A DNA stretch of 64,000 bases from Metabacillus flavus (lineage in GTDB: Bacteria; Bacillota; Bacilli; Bacillales; Bacillaceae): NCBI RefSeq assembly GCF_018283675.1, contig NZ_JAGVRK010000001.1, positions 1,054,001 to 1,118,000 of the forward strand. Reading direction: 5' to 3'. The position numbers were made by a program, and so were the translations under genes. The notes under the pieces were generated by a model, which was not told the origin of the DNA, made no database searches, and was given only the letters and a program-made list of their open reading frames with translations. Positions 1-8,661 of this stretch are shown one piece after another. How positions within the stretch are numbered: position 1 is the stretch's first letter; every line of letters begins with the position of its first letter.

Positions 1-1209
1 CAATTAATGAAATCCCTGAACCGATCCCTGATTCTGAATATTATCCGCTCTTCAGGGACGATATCCAGGGCAGAAATCGCGAAGAAAACGAGGCTTACTC
101 CGCCGACCGTAACAAATATCGTTCATGAACTTCTGAGCGAGGAATTAGTGATAGAAGGTCAGACCGGGCCTTCGAGCGGTGGCCGAAAGCCTATTATGCT
201 GAGGATCAATTCCAGAAACTTTTATATCATCGGGGTGGATGTGGGTGTCAAAAAAGTCCGTTTTGCCGTTACTGATTTAAATGCGGAGATTCTGATGAAA
301 AGCATCGTATCCATTAGCGAGAGAATGACAGAAGAAGAGCTTGTAAAAATGCTGATAAAGCAGATTTATATTCTGAAAAACAAGGCCGCTATTTCTATGG
401 ATAAAATTATGGGAATTGGAATCGGCATGCATGGAATTGTTGATGCCGAGCGCGGGATTTCTATTTTTGCTCCCAATCTTCATATGAAGAACATTCCTCT
501 GAAAAGCATGCTGGAATCTGAATTCCTGATTCCTGTAAAGGTAGAAAATGATGTGAGGGCGATGGCTCTTGGCGAAGCATGGTTCGGCAGCGGCATTGGC
601 TTTGAGGATCTCATCTGCATCAACGTTGGATATGGGATTGGGGCAGGAATTATTATGAACAACAAGCTGTTTAGGGGACGTCATGGCCTGGCGGGTGAAA
701 TCGGGCATACGGTCGTTGATTTAAATGGACCAAGGTGTACATGCGGAAGCTATGGATGCCTTCAAACCCTTACGGCACACGACGGATTAAAGAATGCAGC
801 CATGAAGGAGATCATTCTTGGGAGGAGGACCCTTATTTCTGAGCTGACAGATGGAGATGTTGATAAAATCAGCGGGAAAATTATACATGAGGCAGCAAAA
901 CTGGGAGATGATTTGGGGATTGAAATATTACAGACGGCCGGCAAATATCTTGGGGCAGCCATTTCCAATTTGGTTCACATCTTAAATCCTCCCAAAATCA
1001 TTATTGGAGGCGGAATTTCAAAGGCAGGTCCTTTTCTATTTGAACCTCTTAAGGAAGTGGTTCTTAAGCGGGCGCTGAGTGATGAGGCAAGGGAAACGAT
1101 CATCGTCGAATCAGGACTTGGAGACCGTGCGGGACTTGTTGGGGCCGTCACTTTAATTTTAGAGGATATGTTTTCATTAAACTATGAAAATAGAAAACAA
1201 ACTGTTTGA
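1..1209 (+). CDS. ROK-family transcriptional repressor (XylR type), 5' end cut by window edge
   Basis: Sugar-responsive repressor with an N-terminal winged helix (about residues 5-60, RAEIAKKTRLTPPTVTNIV) followed by a ROK sugar-kinase-like domain. The ROK signature GEIGHTVVDL and the zinc-type cluster CTCGSYGCLQ are visible, as is the GIGIGMHGIV segment. The first ATG is at 7, but the two codons before it read Gln-Leu, exactly as inside the paralogue at 6084 (SFQLMKSLNRSL), so the true start probably lies about 10 codons upstream of the window. It precedes a binding-protein/permease set transcribed in the same direction and is its probable local regulator. The ligand is not readable from sequence; a galactoside or derived sugar is inferred from the enzymes downstream of the paralogue. 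Confidence 0.9.
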   Translation, partial: QLMKSLNRSLILNIIRSSGTISRAEIAKKTRLTPPTVTNIVHELLSEELVIEGQTGPSSGGRKPIMLRINSRNFYIIGVDVGVKKVRFAVTDLNAEILMKSIVSISERMTEEELVKMLIKQIYILKNKAAISMDKIMGIGIGMHGIVDAERGISIFAPNLHMKNIPLKSMLESEFLIPVKVENDVRAMALGEAWFGSGIGFEDLICINVGYGIGAGIIMNNKLFRGRHGLAGEIGHTVVDLNGPRCTCGSYGCLQTLTAHDGLKNAAMKEIILGRRTLISELTDGDVDKISGKIIHEAAKLGDDLGIEILQTAGKYLGAAISNLVHILNPPKIIIGGGISKAGPFLFEPLKEVVLKRALSDEARETIIVESGLGDRAGLVGAVTLILEDMFSLNYENRKQTV

Positions 1210-1266
1210 GAAAGCCCTTACATTTTTAAAAAAAGTGTGCTATTTTAATAGTAGTTCGTTATATTA

Positions 1267-1284
1267 TTTAATTAATTAAGTAAC
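1267..1284. promoter_or_regulatory. Candidate ROK operator upstream of the first binding-protein gene
   Basis: The 15-mer AATTAATTAAGTAAC at 1270-1284 recurs exactly at 7341-7355, in front of the second binding-protein gene. Its AATTAATTAA core also lies at 6022-6031, ahead of the second ROK gene. Placement just upstream of both target genes makes it the best candidate operator for one or both ROK repressors. This is an inference from repetition; low-complexity AT sequence could match by chance. Confidence 0.45.
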
Positions 1285-1303
1285 ACCTTTTATTTTGGGA
1301 GAA

Positions 1304-1318
1304 ATGAAAGCGGATACA
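1304..1318 (+). promoter_or_regulatory. CcpA cre site candidate
   Basis: ATGAAAGCGGATACA matches the published cre consensus WTGNAANCGNWNNCW at every fixed position. It lies 16 bases before the ATG of the first sugar-binding lipoprotein, where bound CcpA would block transcription. Carbon catabolite repression of a sugar-uptake operon is the expected biology. Confidence 0.65.
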
Positions 1319-1334
1319 AAAAAGGGGGATTTAT

Positions 1335-2642
1335 ATGAAAAAGGTTTGGGCATTATTGATGGCTGCAGTCATGACAGTGGGGATGCTGTCTGCATGCAGT
1401 TCACAGGGATCAGGCGGTTCCGCTGGGGATGGCGGAAAGCCTAAGGGAGAAATTACCGTTTGGGGCTGGAATGTTGCAGCAAGCTCAATGGAATTGGCTG
1501 TAGATAATTTCAAGAAAAAATACCCGGATGTAGAAGTTAAAGTCCAGGATATCGGGCGTTTGGATTTATACGATAAGCTGACAGTCGGGCTTGCTGCCAA
1601 TGGTGCCGGACTTCCGGATGTACTGATGGTTGAAAGCGACCGTCTGGATAACTATAAAAAGCAGTTCCCGAACGGTTTTATGGATCTTTCTGAAAAAGGG
1701 TTTGATAAATATGAAGATAAATTCGGGAAATCAAAGATTGCTACAGCTAAAAACAAAGATGGTAAATTTGTTGCTATGCCTTGGGACATTGGGCCAACCG
1801 GCGTTTATTACCGAACTGATATTTTTGAAAAAGCAGGAGTAGATCCTAAATCGATTGAAACGTGGGATGATTTTATCGAAGCGGGGAAAGTGATCAAAGA
1901 GAAAACAGGTTCTGCGATGGTTCCGGTGGATATCGCAAAGGATGATGCCCTGTACCGTATGATGCTGAACCAGCAAAGTGCGTTTTACTTTGATGATAAA
2001 GGCAACATTGACTTCCAGTCTGACGAATCCGTTAAGGCCATGTCCATGATTCAAAAGCTTCAGGAAAACAAGCTGGTAGCTAATGTGGACGGATGGGATG
2101 GAACCGTAACCGCGACTGTAAACGGAACCGTTGCAACCGTTCCGTTCGGCGTTTGGTATACAGGAACAATCATGGAACAGGCAAAGGATCTTGAAGGGAA
2201 ATGGGATGTAATGAAGCTTCCGGCATTTGAAGCCGGAGGAAACCGCGATGCCAATCTTGGAGGATCGGATATCGTTATACCAGCAGCCTCCAAAAATAAA
2301 GACGCCGCATATGCATTTGCTGAATTTTTTACTACAGATAAAGACACACAAGTCAACGTGCTGAAAAAATATGGAATATTCCCGTCGCTGCTTGAAACAT
2401 ACGATGACAAGTACTTTGATGAGCCAGTTGCTTTCTTTAACAATCAGCCAATCTTCCGTATGTTCGCAGACGAAGTGGAAAATATTCCTCCTGCCAATTA
2501 CACAAATGATTACCCTCGCGGACTGAAATATGCAGCAGACGCTCAGGCTGCGGCTCTTCTTGATAAGAAGGATCCGGCTGAGGCGCTGAAAGCAGCTGCA
2601 GATCAGCTTGCAAATGAATCGAAACGCGAAATTAATAAGTAA
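1335..2642 (+). CDS. Sugar ABC transporter substrate-binding lipoprotein (module 1)
   Basis: Extracellular solute-binding protein of family 1 (MalE-like), 435 aa. A lipoprotein signal peptide is visible: KK at residues 2-3, a hydrophobic stretch, and the lipobox LSAC with Cys21, so the mature protein should be lipid-anchored to the outer face of the membrane. The mature part starts with the typical EITVWGWN strand and contains the family pattern GLPDVLMVESDRL. The RBS AAAGGGGG precedes the ATG. It delivers sugar to the two permeases that follow. It is clearly paralogous to the protein at 7386. The ligand is probably an oligosaccharide or galactoside (inference from context). Confidence 0.92.
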   Translation: MKKVWALLMAAVMTVGMLSACSSQGSGGSAGDGGKPKGEITVWGWNVAASSMELAVDNFKKKYPDVEVKVQDIGRLDLYDKLTVGLAANGAGLPDVLMVESDRLDNYKKQFPNGFMDLSEKGFDKYEDKFGKSKIATAKNKDGKFVAMPWDIGPTGVYYRTDIFEKAGVDPKSIETWDDFIEAGKVIKEKTGSAMVPVDIAKDDALYRMMLNQQSAFYFDDKGNIDFQSDESVKAMSMIQKLQENKLVANVDGWDGTVTATVNGTVATVPFGVWYTGTIMEQAKDLEGKWDVMKLPAFEAGGNRDANLGGSDIVIPAASKNKDAAYAFAEFFTTDKDTQVNVLKKYGIFPSLLETYDDKYFDEPVAFFNNQPIFRMFADEVENIPPANYTNDYPRGLKYAADAQAAALLDKKDPAEALKAAADQLANESKREINK

Positions 2643-2647
2643 GTAAT

Positions 2648-2685
2648 AGAAGGGAGGGCTGCTTGTTTAAGGGCAGCCCTCTTCT
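2648..2685 (+). promoter_or_regulatory. Intercistronic stem-loop after the binding-protein gene
   Basis: The arms AGGGCTGC and GCAGCCCT, extended by AGAAG/CTTCT with a one-base bulge, form a strong hairpin around a loop of about ten bases. No real T-run follows. In sugar ABC operons such hairpins commonly protect or partially terminate the upstream message, giving more binding protein than permease. A similar hairpin lies at the same place in module 2 (8662-8689). Confidence 0.6.
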
Positions 2686-2751
2686 TTACCCGGTTCCTAA
2701 ATTTAATTAACAAACGCGTTTCATTCAAGGTCCCGAGAGGAGGATTTCACA

Positions 2752-3675
2752 ATGGCAGAGCTTCAAAAAGAGACCGCTGCCAAGCAGGTCTATGAACCAA
2801 AAGCTCATAAGAAAAATTGGATTACACCGAAAAACTTTCCGTATATTCTCATTGCCCCTACCGTGATCCTTTTCTGTTTATTCACGGTATACCCGGTTAT
2901 CTCATCGTTTATCATGAGCTTTCAAAAAAGTGATGGGGCCGGGATGGCATTTGTCGGCTTAGAAAATTATGTAAGGCTATTTAGGGATCCTCTCTTTTTA
3001 ACAGCCTTAAAAAATACGTTTTTCATCTTAATCATTCAGGTCCCGATTCAGCTGTTCCTGGCATTGATCCTTGCCGCAGCCCTGAATTCGAAGCTTGTCA
3101 AAATGAAAGCTTTTTTCCGGATTTCCTACTTTATGCCGGCCATCACAGCACTCGTTGCTTATTCCATTGTTTTTATGATCATGCTGGATGAAAATTATGG
3201 AATTATCAACTACTTTCTTTCCTTGCTTGGAATGGAAAAGGTCGGCTGGCTGACTAGTACGACATGGTCCAAAGTTGCTCTAATGATAGCCATTACATGG
3301 AGATGGACAGGCTACAATATGGTGATTTACCTCGCCGGACTTCAAAATGTATCTGAATCCTTATATGAGGCGGCAAGCATTGACGGCGCGGGCAGGATCC
3401 GGCAGTTCTTTTACATTACCATCCCGCAGCTGCGTCCGATTATTTTGTTTACATTCGTCCTGTCTACCATCGGAACACTGCAGCTGTTTGATGAACCGTT
3501 TATCCTGACAGAAGGCGGACCGAATAACTCCACGTTAACGATTTCGCTGTACTTGTACCAAAACGGTTTTAAATACTTTGATTTTGGCTACGCATCTGCC
3601 ATTGCTTACGTGCTTGTGATTATGATTGCGATCCTTTCGTGGATTCAAATGAAAGTCGCAGGTGATCAGGACTGA
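2752..3675 (+). CDS. Sugar ABC transporter permease, MalF type (module 1)
   Basis: Integral membrane permease of 307 aa with six predicted hydrophobic segments after a charged N-terminus of about 30 residues. The EAA loop that docks the ATPase is seen as EAASIDGAGRIRQFFYITIP. The RBS GAGGAGG lies before the ATG. Its stop overlaps the next start by one base (TGATG), so the two permeases are translationally coupled and probably form a heterodimer. No ATPase is encoded nearby. Confidence 0.93.
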   Translation: MAELQKETAAKQVYEPKAHKKNWITPKNFPYILIAPTVILFCLFTVYPVISSFIMSFQKSDGAGMAFVGLENYVRLFRDPLFLTALKNTFFILIIQVPIQLFLALILAAALNSKLVKMKAFFRISYFMPAITALVAYSIVFMIMLDENYGIINYFLSLLGMEKVGWLTSTTWSKVALMIAITWRWTGYNMVIYLAGLQNVSESLYEAASIDGAGRIRQFFYITIPQLRPIILFTFVLSTIGTLQLFDEPFILTEGGPNNSTLTISLYLYQNGFKYFDFGYASAIAYVLVIMIAILSWIQMKVAGDQD

Positions 3676-4502
3676 TGAAAACACAGAAAAACATTTCAAA
3701 AGTATTGCTGTATACCCTGCTAATTGCTGGTGTCATTTGCTCCATCGGCCCGTTTTATTGGATGGTGATCGGAGCTTCCCATACGAGCGGCGAAATTTTT
3801 AAAGTTCCTCCGAATTTTCTGCCTGGCAGCGAGCTATGGACCAACCTTAAAAACCTGGATGAATCCATAGGTATTCTAAAGGTTCTGGGTAATTCCTTAA
3901 CGATAACCCTGATATATACAGCATTGGCCCTGATGATTTGTTCTGCTTCAGGCTATGCTTTTGCCAAGTTCAAGTTTAAAGGAAGAGATGCCATCTTCTT
4001 TGTTCTGTTATTAGCTATCATGATTCCGTATCATGTGACGCTGATTCCGCTGTTTAAAATGATGGCTGCTTTAGGCTGGATCAATACTTATCAGGCCGTT
4101 ATTCTGCCGAATCTGGCCTATCCTTTCGCGATTTTCCTGATGAGGCAAAATATGAAGGCGCTGCCGGACTCGCTGCTTGAGGCAGCTAGAGTGGATGGAG
4201 CAGGGGAATTTAAAATCTTCTTTACAATTGTTTTGCCGACAATGAAACCGTCTCTTGCAGCGGTTGCGATCTTCCTATTTATGTTTCAATGGAACAACTT
4301 CCTATGGCCGCTTGTTATTTTAAATGAACAAGATATGTACACATTGCCTGTCGCATTATCCAGTCTGATTGGCCTGTCGAAAGTGGATTACGGACAGCTG
4401 ATGATGGGAACGGCCATTTCGACTCTGCCGATTATGATTTTCTTCCTGCTGCTGCAGCGCCAGTTTATATCCGGGATGCTTGGAAGCTCTGTTAAAGAAT
4501 AA
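3675..4502 (+). CDS. Sugar ABC transporter permease, MalG type (module 1)
   Basis: Partner permease of 275 aa with six predicted membrane segments and the EAA motif EAARVDGAGEFKIFFTIVLP. The ending FISGMLGSSVKE is typical of MalG-type proteins. The start overlaps the preceding stop by one base. It is the last gene of the first module, which has no sugar hydrolase of its own, unlike the second copy. Confidence 0.93.
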   Translation: MKTQKNISKVLLYTLLIAGVICSIGPFYWMVIGASHTSGEIFKVPPNFLPGSELWTNLKNLDESIGILKVLGNSLTITLIYTALALMICSASGYAFAKFKFKGRDAIFFVLLLAIMIPYHVTLIPLFKMMAALGWINTYQAVILPNLAYPFAIFLMRQNMKALPDSLLEAARVDGAGEFKIFFTIVLPTMKPSLAAVAIFLFMFQWNNFLWPLVILNEQDMYTLPVALSSLIGLSKVDYGQLMMGTAISTLPIMIFFLLLQRQFISGMLGSSVKE

Positions 4503-4604
4503 ATCGTAATATCTATAGATCAGAAAGCAATTTTTACATTTTGAAATTTGTGTATGGCTGCAGCAGCTCCAATCAGTCTTCCTTTTAAGCTCTGTTAAAC
4601 TTGG

Positions 4605-4651
4605 CTGTTGATTGCAGCTACCAGGCGTGCGCCTTCCGCTCCAATCAACAG
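4605..4651. repeat. Palindromic element with perfect 10-bp arms
   Basis: CTGTTGATTG (4605-4614) and CAATCAACAG (4642-4651) are perfect inverted repeats enclosing 27 bases that contain a smaller GGCG/CGCC inverted repeat. The flanks repeat short pieces: GCTCCAATCA occurs at 4566 and 4638, and versions of CTGTTAAA occur around 4493, 4591 and 4654. It looks like a short interspersed palindromic repeat of the sort scattered through Bacillaceae genomes, but I cannot name a family. Confidence 0.45.
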
Positions 4652-4695
4652 GTGTTAAAGAATCAAACACCATGCTTTAACATAGCCTTAAAAAT

Positions 4696-4732
4696 AAACC
4701 CGGAAATGCAGCTTTGAGCGTTTCCGGGTTTT
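4696..4732. terminator. Rho-independent terminator
   Basis: AACCCGGAAA and TTTCCGGGTT form a 10-bp stem with a 14-base loop, followed by TT on the plus strand and preceded by AAAAA. It can end module 1 from the left and the decayed HIT gene from the right. Confidence 0.75.
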
Positions 4733-4743
4733 CATATTCGTAT

Positions 4744-5025
4744 TTACCTTGCAGTAATCAGCCGCTCTATTTCCGCTCTTAATCTATCTCTCAATTTTTC
4801 TAATTCATCTTCCTCAGGCTCTACTTCCTCAGCAAACATATCTTCCCGGTCTACCTACCATACGGGTCCTTTTATAGGGGCATCGTTTTTCTTCCTGGGA
4901 AATAAATTCCAATGCATATGAGAATCCCCGTTTCCAAGCAGTTCATAATTCATTTTTTCAGCACCAAAAGCTTTTTGAACCGCTTCTGCAAAGATGCTAG
5001 ATCCGCTTTGGGCACTTTGCCCCGT
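4744..5025 (-). pseudogene. HIT-family (Ap4A hydrolase-like) protein, broken remnant
   Basis: Minus-strand translation gives a clear C-terminal half of a HIT-domain hydrolase: AEAVQKAFGAEKMNYELLGN, then GDSHMHWNLFPRKKNDAPIK, then GPVW, a TAG stop at 4855-4857, and VDREDMF through to a terminal TAA at 4744. Relatives usually read PVWWVDRE here, so one TGG to TAG change explains the internal stop. The N-terminal half is missing: the frame runs into TGA at 5026-5028 and no matching upstream sequence remains. The usual HxHxH reads HMHWN, so the second conserved His is also altered. Decay is therefore well supported. Confidence 0.8.
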
Positions 5026-5163
5026 TCATAATGTAAATTCAGCTTCTCTTTTTGTTTACAAATATTATAAAAAATAGTTGTTATTGGTATAAGTAAAAGA
5101 TATTGTAAATGTAAAACCGATTTTTCTAGAATTAAACTTATTATACGGGGGGAGGTTATTTAT

Positions 5164-5850
5164 ATGAAATATACTCTTTTAATCGTTCCATATATACAGA
5201 TCTTACTGAGAATACCCTATTATCTGCAAAATTACGATTATAAATTATTAATGTTTTCTCATTTCATTACCAGCATTATTAACAGTACATTCGTTGCCAT
5301 ATTACTTTTTTTCCTTTTAAAAAACACCAAAATCAATAATTTTTTGAGCATTTTAGTTTTTGGGACTTTCTCATTTTATTTAAATTTCTTATTTACTGGG
5401 ACTATTGGATTTCCTTTTCATTCAATCGTATTAAATCAAGTACACCCAACATACTTATTTACAGATAAAATGCAACTCCCTATAAACATAGTCCCTATAC
5501 TCCCCATGATATCCACTTTGAACAATTCACTGGCGTTATTATATCTTTTTTATAATTTGATGTTATTAGCTCCTGCTACATTCACAATTCTTTACTTTGG
5601 ATGGATAAAAAACATTAAAAAAATACTACTTTTAGCTTTTATTAGTAGTATATTTATAGAACTAATTCAGTTAATTGAAATGGTCATATTATCTTTTTAT
5701 GAAATAGATGAACTTAGAGCTGCAGATATTAATGATGTTATACTCAATTTCATAAGTGGAGTAATCGGAATAATTGTTTTTAAAGTTTATTTTAAATTTT
5801 CTACTAAATTTAAGTCCGACAAAACTTTCTTAGTTTTTTTTAGAAGCTAA
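5164..5850 (+). CDS. VanZ-like membrane protein, AT-rich
   Basis: Membrane protein of 228 aa with about six hydrophobic segments. The C-terminal half resembles the VanZ-like family: NIVPILP, then a helix, then SIFIELIQLIEM and the characteristic DINDVILNFISGVIGIIVF. VanZ-like proteins are poorly understood; some confer low-level teicoplanin resistance. The N-terminal half is not recognised. The RBS GGGGGAGG precedes the ATG. Codon use is far more AT-rich than in the flanking sugar genes, which suggests acquisition by transfer. It stands alone between the two modules with its own terminator. Confidence 0.7.
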   Translation: MKYTLLIVPYIQILLRIPYYLQNYDYKLLMFSHFITSIINSTFVAILLFFLLKNTKINNFLSILVFGTFSFYLNFLFTGTIGFPFHSIVLNQVHPTYLFTDKMQLPINIVPILPMISTLNNSLALLYLFYNLMLLAPATFTILYFGWIKNIKKILLLAFISSIFIELIQLIEMVILSFYEIDELRAADINDVILNFISGVIGIIVFKVYFKFSTKFKSDKTFLVFFRS

Positions 5851-5855
5851 AAATC

Positions 5856-5890
5856 AAAACGCCATTTAAAAGGGGCGTTTGTTTTTTATA
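5856..5890 (+). terminator. Terminator after the VanZ-like gene
   Basis: AAACGCC and GGCGTTT form a short stem with an AT-rich loop, followed by GTTTTTTAT. It lies directly after the stop codon. Confidence 0.75.
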
Positions 5891-5961
5891 AAAGGACCAA
5901 TAGTATCCGGGTCATTAAAATCTACCTTAAATGAATTAAAACATAAACACCTAATTAAGTC

Positions 5962-5990
5962 TTGCAAAATATGAAAACGCTTGCCATAAT
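5962..5990 (+). promoter_or_regulatory. Sigma-A promoter with embedded cre site for the second ROK gene
   Basis: TTGCAA (5962-5967), a 17-base spacer and CATAAT (5985-5990) make a good sigma-A promoter. The spacer holds TGAAAACGCTTGCC (5972-5985), which matches a cre consensus at 13 of 14 positions. CcpA bound there would exclude RNA polymerase, so the whole second module should be shut off in rich sugar. Confidence 0.7.
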
Positions 5991-6083
5991 ACATGTAAGT
6001 GCTTTCGTAAAAACATAATTAAATTAATTAATTTTCTGGAATAGAAAGGAATTAATTGTTTAAGCAGCAGGGAGGATGAATAG

Positions 6084-7319
6084 ATGGCTAGCCATCTTGT
6101 CGGAAGCTTTCAACTAATGAAATCGCTTAACCGGTCTTTGATATTAAATATTATTCGGTCAACGGGCGGGATTTCTCGAGCAGAGATCGCAAAGAAAACG
6201 AAGCTGACTCCCCCTACCGTAACGAATATCGTCAGTGAATTGCTGAACGACGGACTGGTAGTTGAAGGCCAGCAAGGTCCTTCCAGCGGAGGAAGAAAAC
6301 CGATTATTCTAAGAATCAATTCCAGGAACTTTTTCGTTGCAGGAATTGATGTAGGAGTAAGTAAAATTCGTTTTGCTCTTACAGATCTGGAAGCGGAAAT
6401 TGTGATGCAGAATACGATTCCAATTGATGATTCGATGACGGAGGAGGATTTTGTCCAGATTATCATCCGGGAAATTCATCGTCTCGTGAAGACAGCAGCC
6501 ATCCCAAAAGATAAGCTGATCGGCATCGGTATCGGCATGCACGGTATTGTCAACTCTTCCAAGGGGGTAGCATTGTTTGCGCCTAACCTTAATTTTAAGA
6601 ACATCCCGCTAAAGGAGAGGCTCGAAGAGGCATTGCTCGTTCCTGTACGAGTGGAAAATGACGCAAGGGCAATGGCTCTTGGCGAGTCCTGGTTTGGAAA
6701 CGGTGTTGGAGCAGAGGATCTGATTTGCATCAATGTCGGCTACGGAATCGGGGCCGGGATCCTGATGAACAATGAATTATTCAGAGGGCGCCATGGACTG
6801 GCAGGGGAAATCGGGCATACGGTCGCAGATTTAAACGGCACGAAATGCACATGCGGCAACTATGGATGCCTGCAAACTGTGGCAGGACATGATGGGCTAA
6901 AGCGAGCAGCCATGAAGGAAATCTCCTTCGGCAGAAAGACGATGATTACTGACCTGATCAATGGAGACGAGAACAAGATCAGCGGAGAATTGCTGCACAG
7001 AGCTGCACTACAGGGGGATGAGCTGGCGATTGAGATTTTCCGCAATGCCGGGAGATACATCGGTACAGCTGTAACGAATCTGATCCATATTATGAACCCT
7101 TCAAAAATTATTATCGGCGGGGGCATTTCTAAAGCAGGACCCTTCTTGCTTGATCCTATCAGGGAAGTAGTAAAACAACGGGCATTGGATGATGAAGCAA
7201 AGGAAACACGGATCGTTCAGTCCGGTCTTGGAGACCAGGCAGCCTTGATTGGAGCAGCCACGCTCATACTGGCAGAAATGTTTGCGGTGCAGTACCAAAA
7301 TCAAAAAGAGATTATATAA
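6084..7319 (+). CDS. ROK-family transcriptional repressor (module 2)
   Basis: Full-length paralogue (411 aa) of the gene at the window start. The layout is the same: winged helix (RAEIAKKTKLTPPTVTNIV), then a ROK domain with GEIGHTVADL and CTCGNYGCLQ. The start ATG at 6084 is preceded by GGGAGG at good distance and gives the N-terminus MASHLVGSFQLMKSLNRS. It lies upstream of the second importer and is probably its repressor. The two ROK proteins are similar along their whole length, including most of the HTH, so cross-binding to the shared AATTAATTAAGTAAC sites is plausible. Confidence 0.93.
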   Translation: MASHLVGSFQLMKSLNRSLILNIIRSTGGISRAEIAKKTKLTPPTVTNIVSELLNDGLVVEGQQGPSSGGRKPIILRINSRNFFVAGIDVGVSKIRFALTDLEAEIVMQNTIPIDDSMTEEDFVQIIIREIHRLVKTAAIPKDKLIGIGIGMHGIVNSSKGVALFAPNLNFKNIPLKERLEEALLVPVRVENDARAMALGESWFGNGVGAEDLICINVGYGIGAGILMNNELFRGRHGLAGEIGHTVADLNGTKCTCGNYGCLQTVAGHDGLKRAAMKEISFGRKTMITDLINGDENKISGELLHRAALQGDELAIEIFRNAGRYIGTAVTNLIHIMNPSKIIIGGGISKAGPFLLDPIREVVKQRALDDEAKETRIVQSGLGDQAALIGAATLILAEMFAVQYQNQKEII

Positions 7320-7340
7320 GTCTAAATAGTTTGTTTCATA

Positions 7341-7355
7341 AATTAATTAAGTAAC
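7341..7355. promoter_or_regulatory. Candidate ROK operator, second copy
   Basis: AATTAATTAAGTAAC is identical to 1270-1284. It ends 30 bases before the ATG of the second binding-protein gene. Confidence 0.45.
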
Positions 7356-7385
7356 TAGATAGCCAGAATAATAAGGAGGGAAATC

Positions 7386-8648
7386 ATGAAAAGAAAATTG
7401 AGCATGTTACTGTGCCTCGTTTTAGGAATCGGACTGCTGGGAGGATGTTCAGGTAAGGCTGATAATCCAAATAAATTAACAGCCTGGGTCTGGAATGTTA
7501 ACGTCCCGGTATTGGAGGCTGCTGAAAAGCGATATCAGGAAGATCATCCTGAATTTGATCTTGAGATTGTTGAAATGGGTACAAGCGATGTTTATCAGAA
7601 ACTGACCACGGGCCTGCTTGCAGGCGGACAGGGCCTTCCGGATATTGTTCTTGTGGAGGATGACCGTATACAAGGCTACATCGATTCCTTTCCGGATGCA
7701 TTCCTGAACTTATCAAAACACGGATTTGATGAAAAGAAAGAATCCATGTTTCCCGAGTTTAAAAGAGATTTAGTTTCAAAGGACGGAGATATGTATGCGT
7801 TTCCTTTTGATGCGGGTCCTACCGGGGTCTTTTATCGAAAAGATATATTCGATAAAGCCGGCGTAAACGCAGAAGATATGAAAACATGGGCTGATTTTAT
7901 TGAAGCTGGAAAAACAATTAAAGAGAAGACAGGCAAGGATATGATCGGACTCGATTTAAACGGGGATGACGGTCTCTACCGTATGATGCTGAATCAGCAA
8001 GGAACCTTTTATTTTGATGAAAATGAAAAGCCGAATCTGACTTCACCAGAGTCAGTTAAAGCCATGAAGGTTCATAAGCAGCTGAAGGAAGCGGATCTTG
8101 TGAAAAATACGGTTGGCTGGGACGCTTGGATCAGCTCCATGGTTCAGGGGGACGTAGCGACAGCTCCTTCGGGTGCGTGGCTTGCAGGCTCGATTACCCA
8201 GCAGGGGAAAGATTCGGCTGGCAAATGGGGAGTCATTCCTTTACCGGCATTTGAGGAGGGCGCAAACCGTGCCTCAAACCTTGGCGGGAGCAACTATACG
8301 ATCATGAAATCATCTGAAAATGCGGAAATGGCGTATGACTTCCTGGAGTACTTTTCAACAGATGAACAAACACAGATTGAAGCAATGAACGGAGGGCTCT
8401 TTCCTTCACTGACCACCATTTATGATGAAGATGTGTTCACTAATGGAGTAGATTTCTTTGGCGGACAGGCTGTATGGAAAACGCTTGCCGATCAGATGAC
8501 AGACATTCCTTCGGTTAACTATACCGGCGATTTTCCGTATGCCAAGGACGAAGCGGTGAAAGCGCAATCCCAGGCAATGGGAGGAAAGCTTACGATCGAA
8601 GAAGCATTTAAAGCAGCTCAAAAGCGTTTGAAGAATAGAATGCTTTAG
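7386..8648 (+). CDS. Sugar ABC transporter substrate-binding lipoprotein (module 2)
   Basis: Family 1 solute-binding lipoprotein of 420 aa. The signal peptide ends in LGGC with the lipidated Cys at residue 21. The mature protein has the same landmarks as the module 1 copy (LTAWVWNV, GLPDIVLVEDDRI, DAGPTGVFYRKDIFDKAG) but is well diverged, so ligand preference may differ. The RBS is AAGGAGGG. It supplies the permeases at 8712 and 9563. Confidence 0.92.
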   Translation: MKRKLSMLLCLVLGIGLLGGCSGKADNPNKLTAWVWNVNVPVLEAAEKRYQEDHPEFDLEIVEMGTSDVYQKLTTGLLAGGQGLPDIVLVEDDRIQGYIDSFPDAFLNLSKHGFDEKKESMFPEFKRDLVSKDGDMYAFPFDAGPTGVFYRKDIFDKAGVNAEDMKTWADFIEAGKTIKEKTGKDMIGLDLNGDDGLYRMMLNQQGTFYFDENEKPNLTSPESVKAMKVHKQLKEADLVKNTVGWDAWISSMVQGDVATAPSGAWLAGSITQQGKDSAGKWGVIPLPAFEEGANRASNLGGSNYTIMKSSENAEMAYDFLEYFSTDEQTQIEAMNGGLFPSLTTIYDEDVFTNGVDFFGGQAVWKTLADQMTDIPSVNYTGDFPYAKDEAVKAQSQAMGGKLTIEEAFKAAQKRLKNRML

Positions 8649-8661
8649 AGTAAAAAATCCG

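Noticed and set aside
5026-5125. Alternative frame near the HIT remnant (LNLHYERGKVPKADLASLQK)
   Set aside because: It looks protein-like but is out of frame with the HIT sequence, overlaps it, and ends within 35 codons; probably chance or rearranged debris.
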